NCBI GenBank assembly: GCA_020443345.1
Contig: JAGRIH010000027.1
Coordinates: 1-64,000 of the forward strand
Length of the DNA stretch: 64,000 nt
Source of the DNA: Halioglobus sp.
GTDB lineage: Bacteria; Pseudomonadota; Gammaproteobacteria; Pseudomonadales; Halieaceae
Direction: 5' to 3'
In this document: positions 9,163 through 17,720 of the stretch, in pieces
Position numbering within the stretch: the first letter of the stretch is position 1
Layout of the letters: every line of letters starts with the position of its first letter
Translations under genes and position numbers: made by a program
Notes under the pieces: model-generated
Databases searched by the model: none
Told to the model about the DNA's origin: nothing
The model's input: only the letters and a program-made list of their open reading frames with translations

Positions 9163-9926
9163 CCAACCGCCTGGAGCTTGTCGCGCTGGCGGATTTCCCG
9201 CTGGTAGAACCCGGCGATAACCTGGCGCAATGCATTGCCGCGGCGCTGGAGCGCAACGGCCTGGCGTTGCAGGCCGGCGATGTACTGGTGATCGCCCAGA
9301 AAGTCGTCTCCAAGGCGGAAAACCGCTACGTGCGGTTGTCTGAAGTGACACCGGGACCCGAGGCTCTGGCGGTGGCCGCACAGGCGCAAAAGGACCCGCG
9401 CCTGGTGGAGCTGATGCTGCGCGAAAGCACGGCCGTGCTGCGCGTGCGGCCCGGGGTCGTCATCGTGGAGCACCGCAACGGATACGTTCACGCCAATGCC
9501 GGCATCGATCGCTCCAATATCCGCTGCGACGACGCGGATCCCCGGGTTCTGCTGCTGCCCCTGGATCCCGACGCGTCGGCGCGAGCACTGCGCGCGGCGC
9601 TTGGCGAGCACTTCGGGGTGGCGCCGCAGGTGATCATCAACGACAGCATGGGTCGCGCCTGGCGCAACGGCACCGTGGGATTGGCAATCGGCACGGCCGG
9701 AATCATGCCCCTGCACAACCAGATAGGTGAACAGGACCTGTTCGGCAATGTCCTGCAGGTGACCGAGCCGGCGGTGGCGGACGAACTGGCCGCTGCGGCG
9801 TCGCTGGTGATGGGGCAGGCGGCAGAGGGTCTGCCGGTGGTGTTGGCGCGCGGGCTGGCACTGCGCGCCGCCGCAGTCGGCTCAGACAGTCTGCTGCGTG
9901 AGCGGGCCCTGGATCTGTTTCGCTAA
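9159..9926 (+). CDS. cofE: Coenzyme F420-0:L-glutamate ligase
   Basis: A 255-residue GTP-dependent ligase that adds the gamma-linked glutamate tail to F420-0. Family motifs are AQKVVSKAENR near residue 48, HANAGIDRSN near 113 and NDSMGRAWRNGTVGLAIG near 165, which supply metal and GTP contacts. It is the single-domain archaeal-type form: the C-terminal FMN-binding nitroreductase domain of actinobacterial FbiB is absent. It overlaps npdG by 4 bases and cofD by 1 base. The lack of a reductase domain argues against the mycobacterial route in which FbiB must reduce dehydro-F420-0. Confidence 0.93.
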   Translation: MTNRLELVALADFPLVEPGDNLAQCIAAALERNGLALQAGDVLVIAQKVVSKAENRYVRLSEVTPGPEALAVAAQAQKDPRLVELMLRESTAVLRVRPGVVIVEHRNGYVHANAGIDRSNIRCDDADPRVLLLPLDPDASARALRAALGEHFGVAPQVIINDSMGRAWRNGTVGLAIGTAGIMPLHNQIGEQDLFGNVLQVTEPAVADELAAAASLVMGQAAEGLPVVLARGLALRAAAVGSDSLLRERALDLFR

Positions 9927-10888
9927 TGGATGATCTGCACGGCTGCGTGCTGGCACTGACCGGCGGTGTGGGCGGCGCCAAGCTGGCACTGGGTCTGGCC
10001 GATGTGCTGGCCCCGGGGCAGTTGCACCTGCTGGTCAACACCAGCGACGACTTCGAACACCTGGGCCTGTCCATCAGCCCGGATCTGGACACCGCGCTGT
10101 ACACCCTGGCCGGCGTGGCCGATACGACCCAGGGCTGGGGCCTGGCCGGTGAGACCTGGAACACCCTGCAGGCGCTGGAGCGGCTGGGCGGCGACACCTG
10201 GTTCCGCCTGGGCGACCGGGACATCGCCACCCACCTGTGGCGCACGCAACAACTGGCGGCCGGCCGCAGCCTGTCCGAGGTCGGCGCCGCTCTGGCGCAG
10301 CGCCTGGGGGTGGCTTCACACATCCACCCGATGACCGACGATCGGGTGCGCACGGTAGTACACACGGCCAGCCACGACCTGTCGTTCCAACAGTATTTCG
10401 TGCGCGATCGCTGCGCGCCCGCGGTGACGGGCTTCAGCTTCGAGGGCATAGCCAGTGCACGCTTCAATTCCGCGGTGGGGGATGCGCTGCGCGCCGGGGT
10501 GTTTTCGCGCATCGTGGTCTGTCCGTCCAACCCCTATGTCAGCGTCGATCCCATCCTGCAGTTGCCCGACCTGTGGCAGGCCCTGCGGGACAGCGCGATA
10601 CCGGTTGTCGCGGTATCGCCCATCGTCGCGGGTATGGCGCTAAAGGGGCCCGCCGCCAAGATGATGTCCGAGCTGGGCGTTCCGGCCACGGCGCTGGCAG
10701 TGGCGCAGCACTATGGCCAGCGCTATCCGGGCCTGCTCGACTGCTTTGTGATCGACCACAGCGACGCCCCGTTGGCGGGCGAGATTGGCCGCCTGGGCAT
10801 GGCGGTTGCGGTGACGTCAACCGTGATGCAGCAGCGGCAGGACAAGCGGCGTCTGGCGCGTTTCGTGGTGCGCGAGGCCCTCGCCTGA
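9926..10888 (+). CDS. cofD: 2-phospho-L-lactate transferase (F420-0 synthesis)
   Basis: A 320-residue transferase that joins the guanylyl-activated three-carbon acid made by CofC to the deazaflavin FO, giving F420-0 or a relative. The N-terminal LTGGVGGAKLALGL motif, the NTSDDFEHLGLSISPDLDT segment and the SNPYVSVDPIL motif are hallmarks of the CofD/FbiA family. Length matches known members (about 310-330). It starts on the last base of the cofE stop codon (TAATG) and ends on the first base of the cofC start (TGATG). The whole block is therefore one polycistron with coupled translation. Confidence 0.95.
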   Translation: MDDLHGCVLALTGGVGGAKLALGLADVLAPGQLHLLVNTSDDFEHLGLSISPDLDTALYTLAGVADTTQGWGLAGETWNTLQALERLGGDTWFRLGDRDIATHLWRTQQLAAGRSLSEVGAALAQRLGVASHIHPMTDDRVRTVVHTASHDLSFQQYFVRDRCAPAVTGFSFEGIASARFNSAVGDALRAGVFSRIVVCPSNPYVSVDPILQLPDLWQALRDSAIPVVAVSPIVAGMALKGPAAKMMSELGVPATALAVAQHYGQRYPGLLDCFVIDHSDAPLAGEIGRLGMAVAVTSTVMQQRQDKRRLARFVVREALA

Positions 10889-11625
10889 TGGGGTGCGCGC
10901 AGGCGCTGGTACCACTGAAGGATCTGGTGCTGGCCAAGTCGCGCCTGGCCGGTTTGCTGCGCCCGTCAGAGCGCCGCGCGCTGGCCCAGGCCATGGCCGA
11001 GGATGTACTGGCGGTGCTGTCGCGACACCCCGAAATCGCCGGGGTGACCCTGGTGTCCGATGACCCGGGCGCCGCCCCGCTGGCCGCGCGCTACGGCGTG
11101 ACCTGCTGGAGTGAACGGGCGCTGGGTTGTGCCGGGCTGAACGCGGTGGTGGGCTGCGCCAGCGCGCGCCTGCTGGCGGCGGGCGCCGCGCCGCTGCTGG
11201 TCATGCACGCGGACCTGCCCCTGCTGTCGGCGCCGGACATCAGCGCCGTACTGGCGCGGCAGCGGGCCCTGGACGCTCTGGTGGTGGCGCCCGACCACCT
11301 CGGTACCGGCACCAACCTGCTGGCCTTCACCCGCGACACGGTGCCGCAGTTTCACTTTGGCGCGGATAGCTGCCGCCGGCATCTGGCATGGGCCGAGCGG
11401 GCCGGCGTGCGCAGCGCGATAGTGCAGCGGCCGGGTATCGCGCTGGACGTGGATGAACCGGCTGACCTGGCCGCGCTGCTGGCCGCGCTGGATGGCGGCA
11501 CTGCCGCGCATACCGGCGCGTTGCTGCGCGATACCGCCCTGGGCGCCCGGGTGGAACTGGCCCTGGCGGGCCGGTCGCAGCAAGATACCGCAGACAACCG
11601 GGTCGACACGGGAACACAGGACTGA
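10888..11625 (+). CDS. cofC: 2-phospho-L-lactate (or 3-phosphoglycerate) guanylyltransferase
   Basis: A 245-residue nucleotidyltransferase that activates a phosphorylated three-carbon acid with GTP to supply CofD. The N-terminal ALVPLKDLVLAKSRLAGLL segment is the CofC/FbiD nucleotide-binding motif. MHADLPLL carries the metal-binding aspartate, and GTGTNLLAF is the family substrate loop. The start is taken at 10888, overlapping the cofD stop as TGATG, although the frame is open further upstream. The C-terminal 40 residues are low-complexity and polar. Whether the substrate is 2-phospholactate, phosphoenolpyruvate or 3-phosphoglycerate cannot be read by eye. Confidence 0.92.
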   Translation: MGCAQALVPLKDLVLAKSRLAGLLRPSERRALAQAMAEDVLAVLSRHPEIAGVTLVSDDPGAAPLAARYGVTCWSERALGCAGLNAVVGCASARLLAAGAAPLLVMHADLPLLSAPDISAVLARQRALDALVVAPDHLGTGTNLLAFTRDTVPQFHFGADSCRRHLAWAERAGVRSAIVQRPGIALDVDEPADLAALLAALDGGTAAHTGALLRDTALGARVELALAGRSQQDTADNRVDTGTQD

Positions 11626-11704
11626 CACCACGGGCATGCTCAAGCCGGGTTTTTACTTGGAGTAAGTCATGCCATGACGAACACGGGAAAAAGGTAAATC
11701 ACTG

Positions 11705-12988
11705 ATGCAACTTGCCGCTATCCGCGAGTGCCTGCTGGCCGGCAGTCTGCCGGCTGCCGGTGACGTCCTCGCCCTGGCCGCGGTGGAGGACACCGCCGCG
11801 CTGGCCGCGCTGGGCCGGGAAGTGCGCGATCGCGGCCACGGGGATGTCGTAACTTACTCTCCCAAGGTATTTATTCCCCTGACCTACCTGTGTCGCGACG
11901 TGTGCCACTACTGCACCTTCGCGCGCACACCCCGGCATGTGTCCCACGCGTACCTGCCCATCGATGAAGTGCTGGAGCTGTGTCGGCGCGGCGCCCGCGT
12001 GGGCTGTCGCGAGGCGCTGTTCACCCTGGGCGAAAAACCCGAGCTGCGCTATAGAGCGGCGCGCCAGGCGCTGGCGGCCATGGGGTTTGCCAGCACCCTG
12101 GACTACGTGCGCGAGGCGGCGCGCCGGGTGCTCGATGAGACCGGGCTGCTGCCGCATATCAATGCGGGCTGCATGGATGCCGGAGAAATCGCGCGTCTGC
12201 GCCAGGTCAGCGCATCCATGGGGATCATGCTGGAATCCGCCGCTGCGCGCCTGTGCGAGAAGGGCATGCCGCACTACGGCTCACCCGACAAGGACCCGGC
12301 GCTGCGCCTGCAGACGCTGGAGCTGGCGGGGCGGGCCGCCGTACCGTTTACTTCGGGTATCCTGGTGGGGATCGGCGAGACCCGTCGGGAACGCCTGGAG
12401 TCGCTGTTGGCCCTGCGCCGCGTGCACCAGCGGCACGGCCACCTGCAGGAGGTGATCGTGCAGAATTTCCGCGCCAAGCCCGGCACCCTGATGGCCGCCG
12501 CGCCCGAGCCGGACCTGAACGAACTGCTGTGGTCGATCGCGGTGACCCGGCTGGTATTCGGCCCCGCGATGCACATCCAGGCGCCGCCCAATCTCAGTCC
12601 CGGTGTGCTGCCGCAGCTGGTGGACGCCGGTATCGACGACTGGGGCGGCGTCTCGCCGCTGACGCCGGATCACGTCAACCCCGAAGCGCCGTGGCCGCAT
12701 CTCGATGAGCTGGCACGCGCCACTGCCGCGGCGGGCAAGCGCCTGGAGCAGCGGCTGACGATCTACCCCGGCTATGCCGGATCCCCCGATACTTGGGTGG
12801 ACCCGGCCGTGCGCCCCGCAGTCGCGCGTCATATGGCGGATGCCGCGTTGGTCTGGTGCCGCGGTACCGGGTCGGCGCATCGCGATGTGGCGCACCTGAC
12901 CCACGCCGCCGGCGCGCGGCGCGCCACGCTCGAGGACCCGGATGTGATGCTGTACGAGCAAGTGGTGTTGATGGCGGCGTGCAACTGA
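11705..12988 (+). CDS. cofG: FO synthase subunit 1 (7,8-didemethyl-8-hydroxy-5-deazariboflavin synthase, CofG)
   Basis: A 427-residue radical SAM enzyme forming the deazaflavin core FO of F420. The cluster motif is Cys63-x3-Cys67-x2-Cys70 (CRDVCHYC), followed by TFARTP, as in CofG. Downstream segments [31 protein letters not shown] and [17 protein letters not shown] are family hallmarks. It is the separate subunit, not the fused FbiC (about 850 residues), so it needs CofH to supply the tyrosine-derived intermediate. No cofH lies in the window. An AAGG ribosome site is about 10 bases before the ATG. A 79-base gap separates it from cofC, the only sizeable gap in the operon. Confidence 0.95.
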   Translation: MQLAAIRECLLAGSLPAAGDVLALAAVEDTAALAALGREVRDRGHGDVVTYSPKVFIPLTYLCRDVCHYCTFARTPRHVSHAYLPIDEVLELCRRGARVGCREALFTLGEKPELRYRAARQALAAMGFASTLDYVREAARRVLDETGLLPHINAGCMDAGEIARLRQVSASMGIMLESAAARLCEKGMPHYGSPDKDPALRLQTLELAGRAAVPFTSGILVGIGETRRERLESLLALRRVHQRHGHLQEVIVQNFRAKPGTLMAAAPEPDLNELLWSIAVTRLVFGPAMHIQAPPNLSPGVLPQLVDAGIDDWGGVSPLTPDHVNPEAPWPHLDELARATAAAGKRLEQRLTIYPGYAGSPDTWVDPAVRPAVARHMADAALVWCRGTGSAHRDVAHLTHAAGARRATLEDPDVMLYEQVVLMAACN

Positions 12989-13001
12989 GCAGGGGTGCAG
13001 C

Positions 13002-13700
13002 ATGAACCACCCGGATCGCGCCATCAGTCTCGAGTCCAGTTGGTTGGCGCGACTGCGCGGCGAGTTCGACCAGCCCTATATGGACCAACTCAGGGCCTTC
13101 CTGCGCGCTGAAAAACAGGCGGGAAAGCGTATCTTTCCCCCGGGTTCGGAGATGTTTAGCGCCTTTGAACACACGCCCCTGGAACGGGTGAAAGTGGTTA
13201 TCCTCGGCCAGGACCCCTATCACGGCGAGGGCCAGGCCCACGGCCTGTGCTTTTCCGTGCGCCCGGGTGTGGCGATTCCCCCCTCGCTGCAAAATATCTA
13301 TAAGGAAATCCACGCCGAACTCGGCCTGCCGATTCCGCGCCACGGCCATCTCACCGCCTGGGCCGATCAGGGTGTGCTGCTGCTCAACGCGGTGTTGTCG
13401 GTGGAATGCGCGCGGGCCGCTTCCCACCGGGGCAAGGGCTGGGAGCGCTTCACGGACCGGGTGATTGAAGTGATCAACCGCGAGCGCGAGGGCGTCGTGT
13501 TCATGCTCTGGGGCAGTTATGCGCAGCGCAAGGGGGCGATGATCGACAGCCGGCGCCACTGTGTGCTGCAGGCCCCGCACCCCTCGCCGCTGAGCGCCCA
13601 CCGCGGTTTTTTCGGCTGCGGCCACTTTGCGGCGGCCAACGACTACCTGCGCGCGCGCGGCGTCGCAGCGGTCGACTGGCGCCTGCCCGACGCCGGGTAG
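13002..13700 (+). CDS. ung: Uracil-DNA glycosylase (family 1)
   Basis: A 232-residue base-excision repair enzyme that removes uracil from DNA. The water-activating motif GQDPYH occupies residues 69-74 with catalytic Asp71. The uracil-pocket LLNAVLSVE segment and the leucine-loop motif HPSPLS near residue 195 are intact. Length matches E. coli Ung (229). It starts 13 bases after the cofG stop with a GGGG-type ribosome site, so it is probably co-transcribed with the F420 operon. No functional link to F420 is known. Confidence 0.97.
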   Translation: MNHPDRAISLESSWLARLRGEFDQPYMDQLRAFLRAEKQAGKRIFPPGSEMFSAFEHTPLERVKVVILGQDPYHGEGQAHGLCFSVRPGVAIPPSLQNIYKEIHAELGLPIPRHGHLTAWADQGVLLLNAVLSVECARAASHRGKGWERFTDRVIEVINREREGVVFMLWGSYAQRKGAMIDSRRHCVLQAPHPSPLSAHRGFFGCGHFAAANDYLRARGVAAVDWRLPDAG

Positions 13701-13708
13701 TTCGGGAT

Positions 13709-13775
13709 AAATTGCGGGAAAACGGGGACAGATCCGCTTTTCGACGACCTGCCGCAGTATCGACGACTTTTTTTG
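13709..13775. repeat. Possible REP-like extragenic palindromic element
   Basis: The convergent gap between ung and ygfZ holds TGCGGGAAAA, a GGGGACAGATCC core, TTTTC and then CCGCA. The outer segments can pair as a hairpin with a bulge. An 8-base direct repeat TCGACGAC and a T-run follow. GGGGACAGAT cores recur in extragenic palindromes of many gammaproteobacteria. Only one copy is visible here, so repetitiveness is not shown. It may also act as a terminator for either gene. Confidence 0.35.
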
Positions 13776-13779
13776 GTGT

Positions 13780-14706
13780 TTAGACCTCGTTGGGTAGGGG
13801 CAGCAGCGCCAGGGCGGGACCGTCCGGGGTCGCCAGGTGCAGCCCACTGTCGGCACCAGCCGCCGTGGCGGTGACCAGGACCAGCGATGCGTCGCTGCCA
13901 TCTGGTGCGCTGTTGACCACGCTGCCCACACTCTGGGCGCTGTCCGCACAGTACAGCGGCGTACCGCTGTCGGCGGCGGCCGCACCGGCCATCCGGGCCA
14001 GGTACAGACGGCGCTTGGATTGGCCGCGGTAGTGCAGGCGCGCCACGACTTCCTGGCCGGTATAACAGCCCTTGTTAAAGCTGATGTGGCCGGTGCTGTC
14101 GTAGTTGAGCATTTGCGGGATGAATTCGCCCACGGTGGGCGACTCGATGCGCGCCACACCGGAAGCAACCTGCAGGGCCCGCCACTGGTTTTCGTCGGCC
14201 GCCGCCAGGTGCTGCGCCAGATGTACTGGCAGATCGGGGTAGACGGCGCGGTCCACGTAGCACTCGAACTGGCGGCCAGCGCGGTCGACTTGCACCACGG
14301 CAAAGCCCTCGCCAGTGCGGGCATCGAGATAGCCGCCCGGCGCGCCGCCGAAAGTGTCTGCCAGTATTTGGGATGCGCTGTCGCCCCAGCAGACCACAGG
14401 CGGCCAGTCCTCGCGCGCCGCTTCTATCTCTGCTTTGGAGAAGATGATGTACTTGCCAAAGGCGGCCGCGGCGTCTTCGCGGATCGCCCTGCGCATGCGC
14501 AGCGCGCAGTGCCCGGGTGCCAACTGGCACAGCAGGAAGTCGCACACCACCCGGCCCTGCGGTGTGCAGTAGGCACCCAGCAGGGCGTGCCCGGCATCCA
14601 GTTTGCGGGTGTCGCAAGTCACCTGGCCCTGCAGAAAGGTCAGTGTGTCGGGGCCGCTGACATGCAGCAGGGCGTCCTGCTGCAGGGCTGCGTAGTAGCT
14701 GTTCAC
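13780..14706 (-). CDS. ygfZ: Folate-binding Fe-S cluster repair / tRNA-modifying protein YgfZ
   Basis: A 308-residue GcvT-like protein that binds tetrahydrofolate and supports certain Fe-S enzymes, including the tRNA methylthiotransferase MiaB. The diagnostic motif KGCYTGQE, with its essential cysteine, lies in the middle third, within a FNKGCYTGQEVVARLHYRG segment. The N-terminal segment TFLQGQVTCDTR is also typical. Length fits the family (about 300-330). It is transcribed towards ung and lies downstream of kup on the same strand, 89 bases apart. Confidence 0.94.
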   Translation of the reverse strand: MNSYYAALQQDALLHVSGPDTLTFLQGQVTCDTRKLDAGHALLGAYCTPQGRVVCDFLLCQLAPGHCALRMRRAIREDAAAAFGKYIIFSKAEIEAAREDWPPVVCWGDSASQILADTFGGAPGGYLDARTGEGFAVVQVDRAGRQFECYVDRAVYPDLPVHLAQHLAAADENQWRALQVASGVARIESPTVGEFIPQMLNYDSTGHISFNKGCYTGQEVVARLHYRGQSKRRLYLARMAGAAAADSGTPLYCADSAQSVGSVVNSAPDGSDASLVLVTATAAGADSGLHLATPDGPALALLPLPNEV

Positions 14707-14795
14707 AGTACTACATCCTGTGTCGGTTCAAAACCGCATGATAGGTGTTGCACCCGCGCCTGTCAGCAGTTCCCGTGTATCGCGCGAAGCGCTTT

Positions 14796-16691
14796 TTACA
14801 GGACAACCTGCAGGCCCAGTTCCAGAACCCGGTCCTCGGGAAGGCGAAAATACGCGGTGGCACGCGCGGCATTGCGCGCCAGCCAAAGGTAAATCTGCGT
14901 TTGCAGGTAGGCCAGGCCGTGCCGGTCTGATTCTGCCACCAGGGTTTCCCGGCTGAGTATATAGATGAGTGATTCCGTGTCGATCGGGAGGCCGATGTGC
15001 TCCCCCAGCTTGAGTGCTACAGGGATGTTGGGGGGTTGTGAAAAACCGTAGTGGACCTGGATGCTGATCAGGCCCAGCCCGAGTTCCCGGATAGACAGGC
15101 GCTCCGCGGCCGGCACGTGAGGGCAGTCAGCCGTGGTTACGTTGAGGAAGATGATTCTCTCGTGCAGCACGTGCGTGCAGTTGAAGTGGTGCAGTAGCGC
15201 GGCGGGAACGCTCGGTTCCTCGCGCCCGGTGAGCACCACGGCGGTGCCCTCAACCCGGTAGGGCGGGTCGGCCTCGATCTGTTCCAGGAACGCCGCCTGG
15301 CCGGTCGAGCGCCGGGCCAGTTGGGCGGACAAGTGAGCCCGGCCTTTGCGCCAGCACCACATCAGCAGGAAAATCAAACCTGCAATGACGAAAGCATACC
15401 AGCCACCGTCGGGTATCTTTGCCAGGTTGGCACCGAGAAACAGGCTGTCGACGATGATAAAAAAGGTGCCCGCGCCCAGTGCAATCAGCGGGTGCCAGCC
15501 AAAACGCCGCGACACCACAAGCGCCAGAATCGTGGTCACCACCATATCCATGGATACTGCGACGCCATAGGCTGAGGCCAGGGCATCGGTATTGCCGAAG
15601 CCGAGCACCAGGCCCACACAGGCGATCATCAACAGCCAGTTGACAACGGGCAGGTAGACCCGACCGGATTCGTTTGCCTCGGTGAATACGACCCGCATGC
15701 GCGGTAATTGGCCCAGCGTAATGGCCTGCCGGGTCAGTGAAAACGTCGCGCTGATCACCGCTTGCGAGGCGATAATGGTAGCGACCGTGGCCAGTACCAC
15801 CAGGGGCAGGATCACCGCGTCCGGGGCCAGGCGAAAAAATGGCATCTGTATCGCATCGGGGTGATGCAACAGCAGCGCACCCTGTCCGAGGTAGTTCAGC
15901 ACGAGCGCGGGAAACACCACCAGAAACCACCCGCTCCGAATAGGACCGACCCCGAAATGCCCCAGATCCGCGTACAGGGCCTCGCCACCAGTCACCACCA
16001 GAAATACCGCGCCGAGTGTCAGGAAGCCCGACAGGCCATTGCCGGAAAAAAACGTGATGGCATGCCGGGGGTCAAAGGCGATCAACACCGACGGATCCAG
16101 CCAGATGCCGCGCAGACCCAATAGCGCCAGAACGATAAACCACAGCAGCATGACCGGGCCGAAGAAATTGCCGATGCGCCCAGTACCATAGCGCTGCACG
16201 CCGAATAGAAGCAGTAAAATCAGGACAGTAATGGGCTGCACATAGCTGCTCAGTTGCGGCGCGGCAAGGTGCAGGCCCTCGATGGCGCTCAACACGGATA
16301 TGGCGGGGGTGATCGTGCCGTCGCCGTACAGTAGGCATGCACCGAACAGGCCCAGCAGCATCAGCCAGTACCGCGGTTGATCGGGTTTGCTGCGCCAGGG
16401 ATTGAGCAGCGCCACCAGCGCGATAATGCCCCCCTCGCCCTGATTGTCAGCCCGCAGGATAAACAGCAGGTACTTGATCGAAATAATCAGTATCAGCGCC
16501 CACAGGATCAGGGACATCACGCCCAGCAGATCGAAGCGGTCCAGGGGCGGGGCACCGGCACCGCCAAAACTCTCGCGCAAAGCGTAGAGCGGACTGGTGC
16601 CGATGTCGCCAAAAACTACGCCCAGGGCCGCGACTGTGGTTCGCGGGGGCGGCCCTGAGTGCGCCGCGGCGGCTGTGCCGTTGGTGTTCAT
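14796..16691 (-). CDS. kup: Low-affinity potassium uptake protein Kup
   Basis: A 631-residue inner-membrane potassium/proton symporter. The N-terminal family signature LGVVFGDIGTSPLYALRE is followed by about 12 hydrophobic helices and a soluble C-terminal domain of about 180 residues. GEALYADLGHFG and GDGTITPAISVLSAIEG are further hallmarks. Length is close to E. coli Kup (622). The N-terminus is a short Ala/Pro-rich tail. The gene is minus-strand and separated from the DUF3806 gene by about 210 bases. Confidence 0.96.
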   Translation of the reverse strand: MNTNGTAAAAHSGPPPRTTVAALGVVFGDIGTSPLYALRESFGGAGAPPLDRFDLLGVMSLILWALILIISIKYLLFILRADNQGEGGIIALVALLNPWRSKPDQPRYWLMLLGLFGACLLYGDGTITPAISVLSAIEGLHLAAPQLSSYVQPITVLILLLLFGVQRYGTGRIGNFFGPVMLLWFIVLALLGLRGIWLDPSVLIAFDPRHAITFFSGNGLSGFLTLGAVFLVVTGGEALYADLGHFGVGPIRSGWFLVVFPALVLNYLGQGALLLHHPDAIQMPFFRLAPDAVILPLVVLATVATIIASQAVISATFSLTRQAITLGQLPRMRVVFTEANESGRVYLPVVNWLLMIACVGLVLGFGNTDALASAYGVAVSMDMVVTTILALVVSRRFGWHPLIALGAGTFFIIVDSLFLGANLAKIPDGGWYAFVIAGLIFLLMWCWRKGRAHLSAQLARRSTGQAAFLEQIEADPPYRVEGTAVVLTGREEPSVPAALLHHFNCTHVLHERIIFLNVTTADCPHVPAAERLSIRELGLGLISIQVHYGFSQPPNIPVALKLGEHIGLPIDTESLIYILSRETLVAESDRHGLAYLQTQIYLWLARNAARATAYFRLPEDRVLELGLQVVL

Positions 16692-16900
16692 CGTCGGGTG
16701 GCCGCACGCTGTCGACGTCTTTTACCCAAGGGTGCGAATAGCCTGAATCGATGCCGCCGCAACGGCTCGACCCGGTTCAATGCTGACGAACCCGGCCGCG
16801 TCGGCCTGTCCGGAGGCACCGAGCGCAAGCAGGCGCACCCTGGCAGTCCGTCTGTTGGGTATTCCGGTGCGATCGGCAGCCATGGTGAAATTCCCGCGGG

Positions 16901-17458
16901 TCAATCGACCGTTTCCAGGTCGTCTTCCTCTGCCATGGCCCGGGCGGTATTCAGGCCGTGCTCGTAGATATGCTCCACATCGATGTCGATGCCGGCTTCG
17001 ACCAGCCTGGAGATCATGGTTACCGGAAACAGCACCTCGCCGGTCTTGCCGATCTGCACCGCCAGCGACTTGCCCAGGTCGTCGGTATAGCTGACCCAGT
17101 GGAAAGTTCCCTGCCGCACATAGAGATCACCCAGTACCACGCCCATCGCCTGGAGAGTGAGCCGCTGGTCGGGGGTGACGATTTTTCGGTCGAGCAAGTC
17201 CTGCAGCACACTCAGATCGTGCGCGACGATACCGTCGAGAGAGCGGCCGAGCTCGCGCTGGGCAATATCGTCTACCTGCGCCCGCTTGGCTTGCAGTATT
17301 GCCTGGTCGCCGCTGTTCAGAGAACTGATGTGGCTTATCGCGTTTTGCCGATAGGGGATGTACTCCTGTGTCGCGCTGTCCTGGGCCGTGACAAGCATCG
17401 GCAAGATCAGCAGAACTGCCAGGGTAAACGAAATTGCCCAGTGCGAGATTGTGTTCAT
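16901..17458 (-). CDS. Secreted DUF3806-family protein
   Basis: A 185-residue exported protein. Residues 1 to about 26 form a signal peptide (hydrophobic core AISFTLAVLLILPMLV, cleavage after TAQ or nearby), so it should be periplasmic or extracellular. The mature part contains LGVVLGDLYVRQGTFHW-like and LFPVTMISRLVEAG segments that resemble DUF3806; no function is known. There are no cysteines in the mature part. A sequence with ideal sigma-54 -24/-12 spacing lies 55 bases upstream (17513-17527), and a sigma-54 activator gene is 1.4 kb away. It may therefore belong to the same regulon as the HdeA-like gene and the secreted protein at 21746. That link is inference. Confidence 0.72.
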   Translation of the reverse strand: MNTISHWAISFTLAVLLILPMLVTAQDSATQEYIPYRQNAISHISSLNSGDQAILQAKRAQVDDIAQRELGRSLDGIVAHDLSVLQDLLDRKIVTPDQRLTLQAMGVVLGDLYVRQGTFHWVSYTDDLGKSLAVQIGKTGEVLFPVTMISRLVEAGIDIDVEHIYEHGLNTARAMAEEDDLETVD

Positions 17459-17512
17459 AGTCCTTACTCCCGTGCCGTGGCGTGTCAGCCGGTGAAACTC
17501 CTGTAGTATCAG

Positions 17513-17527
17513 GCAACCTCCATGCCA
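17513..17527 (-). promoter_or_regulatory. Candidate sigma-54 promoter for the DUF3806 gene
   Basis: On the minus strand the sequence reads TGGCATGGAGGTTGC: GG, 10 bases, then GC, in the TGGCAY-N5-TTGC arrangement. Transcription would start about 12 bases downstream, near 17501, giving a leader of roughly 43 bases to the ATG at 17458. Unlike the other two secreted-protein genes, there is no copy of the TGGGGAATATTCCCCA element at the expected distance. The call is correspondingly weaker. Confidence 0.45.
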
Positions 17528-17720
17528 GCGTTGCTCGATGCTATTCCAGGGTTGCGCAACCGAAGCGGGACCGCACCGCGCGATGGAGGCGGTTGGTCAC
17601 GGTCGGGGGCCGTCCGGTTCCACTGGATGCGGCCCCTGCGTTGTGCTTCGGGCGCCGACAGGCGGCGCGCCCCGCCGCGGGCCTCCTCTGCCCGGCCAGG
17701 TACTGCCTCACCAAAGGATG

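Noticed and set aside
12675..14324. Long minus-strand frame (549 codons) spanning cofG, ung and part of ygfZ
   Set aside because: It crosses three well-supported genes and its translation shows no family motif. ygfZ lies in a different frame.
16722..16883. Possible 53-residue protein on the minus strand between the DUF3806 gene and kup, with a GGGAA ribosome-like site
   Set aside because: It has no recognisable motif, its composition resembles other random frames, and nothing supports translation beyond a weak ribosome site.
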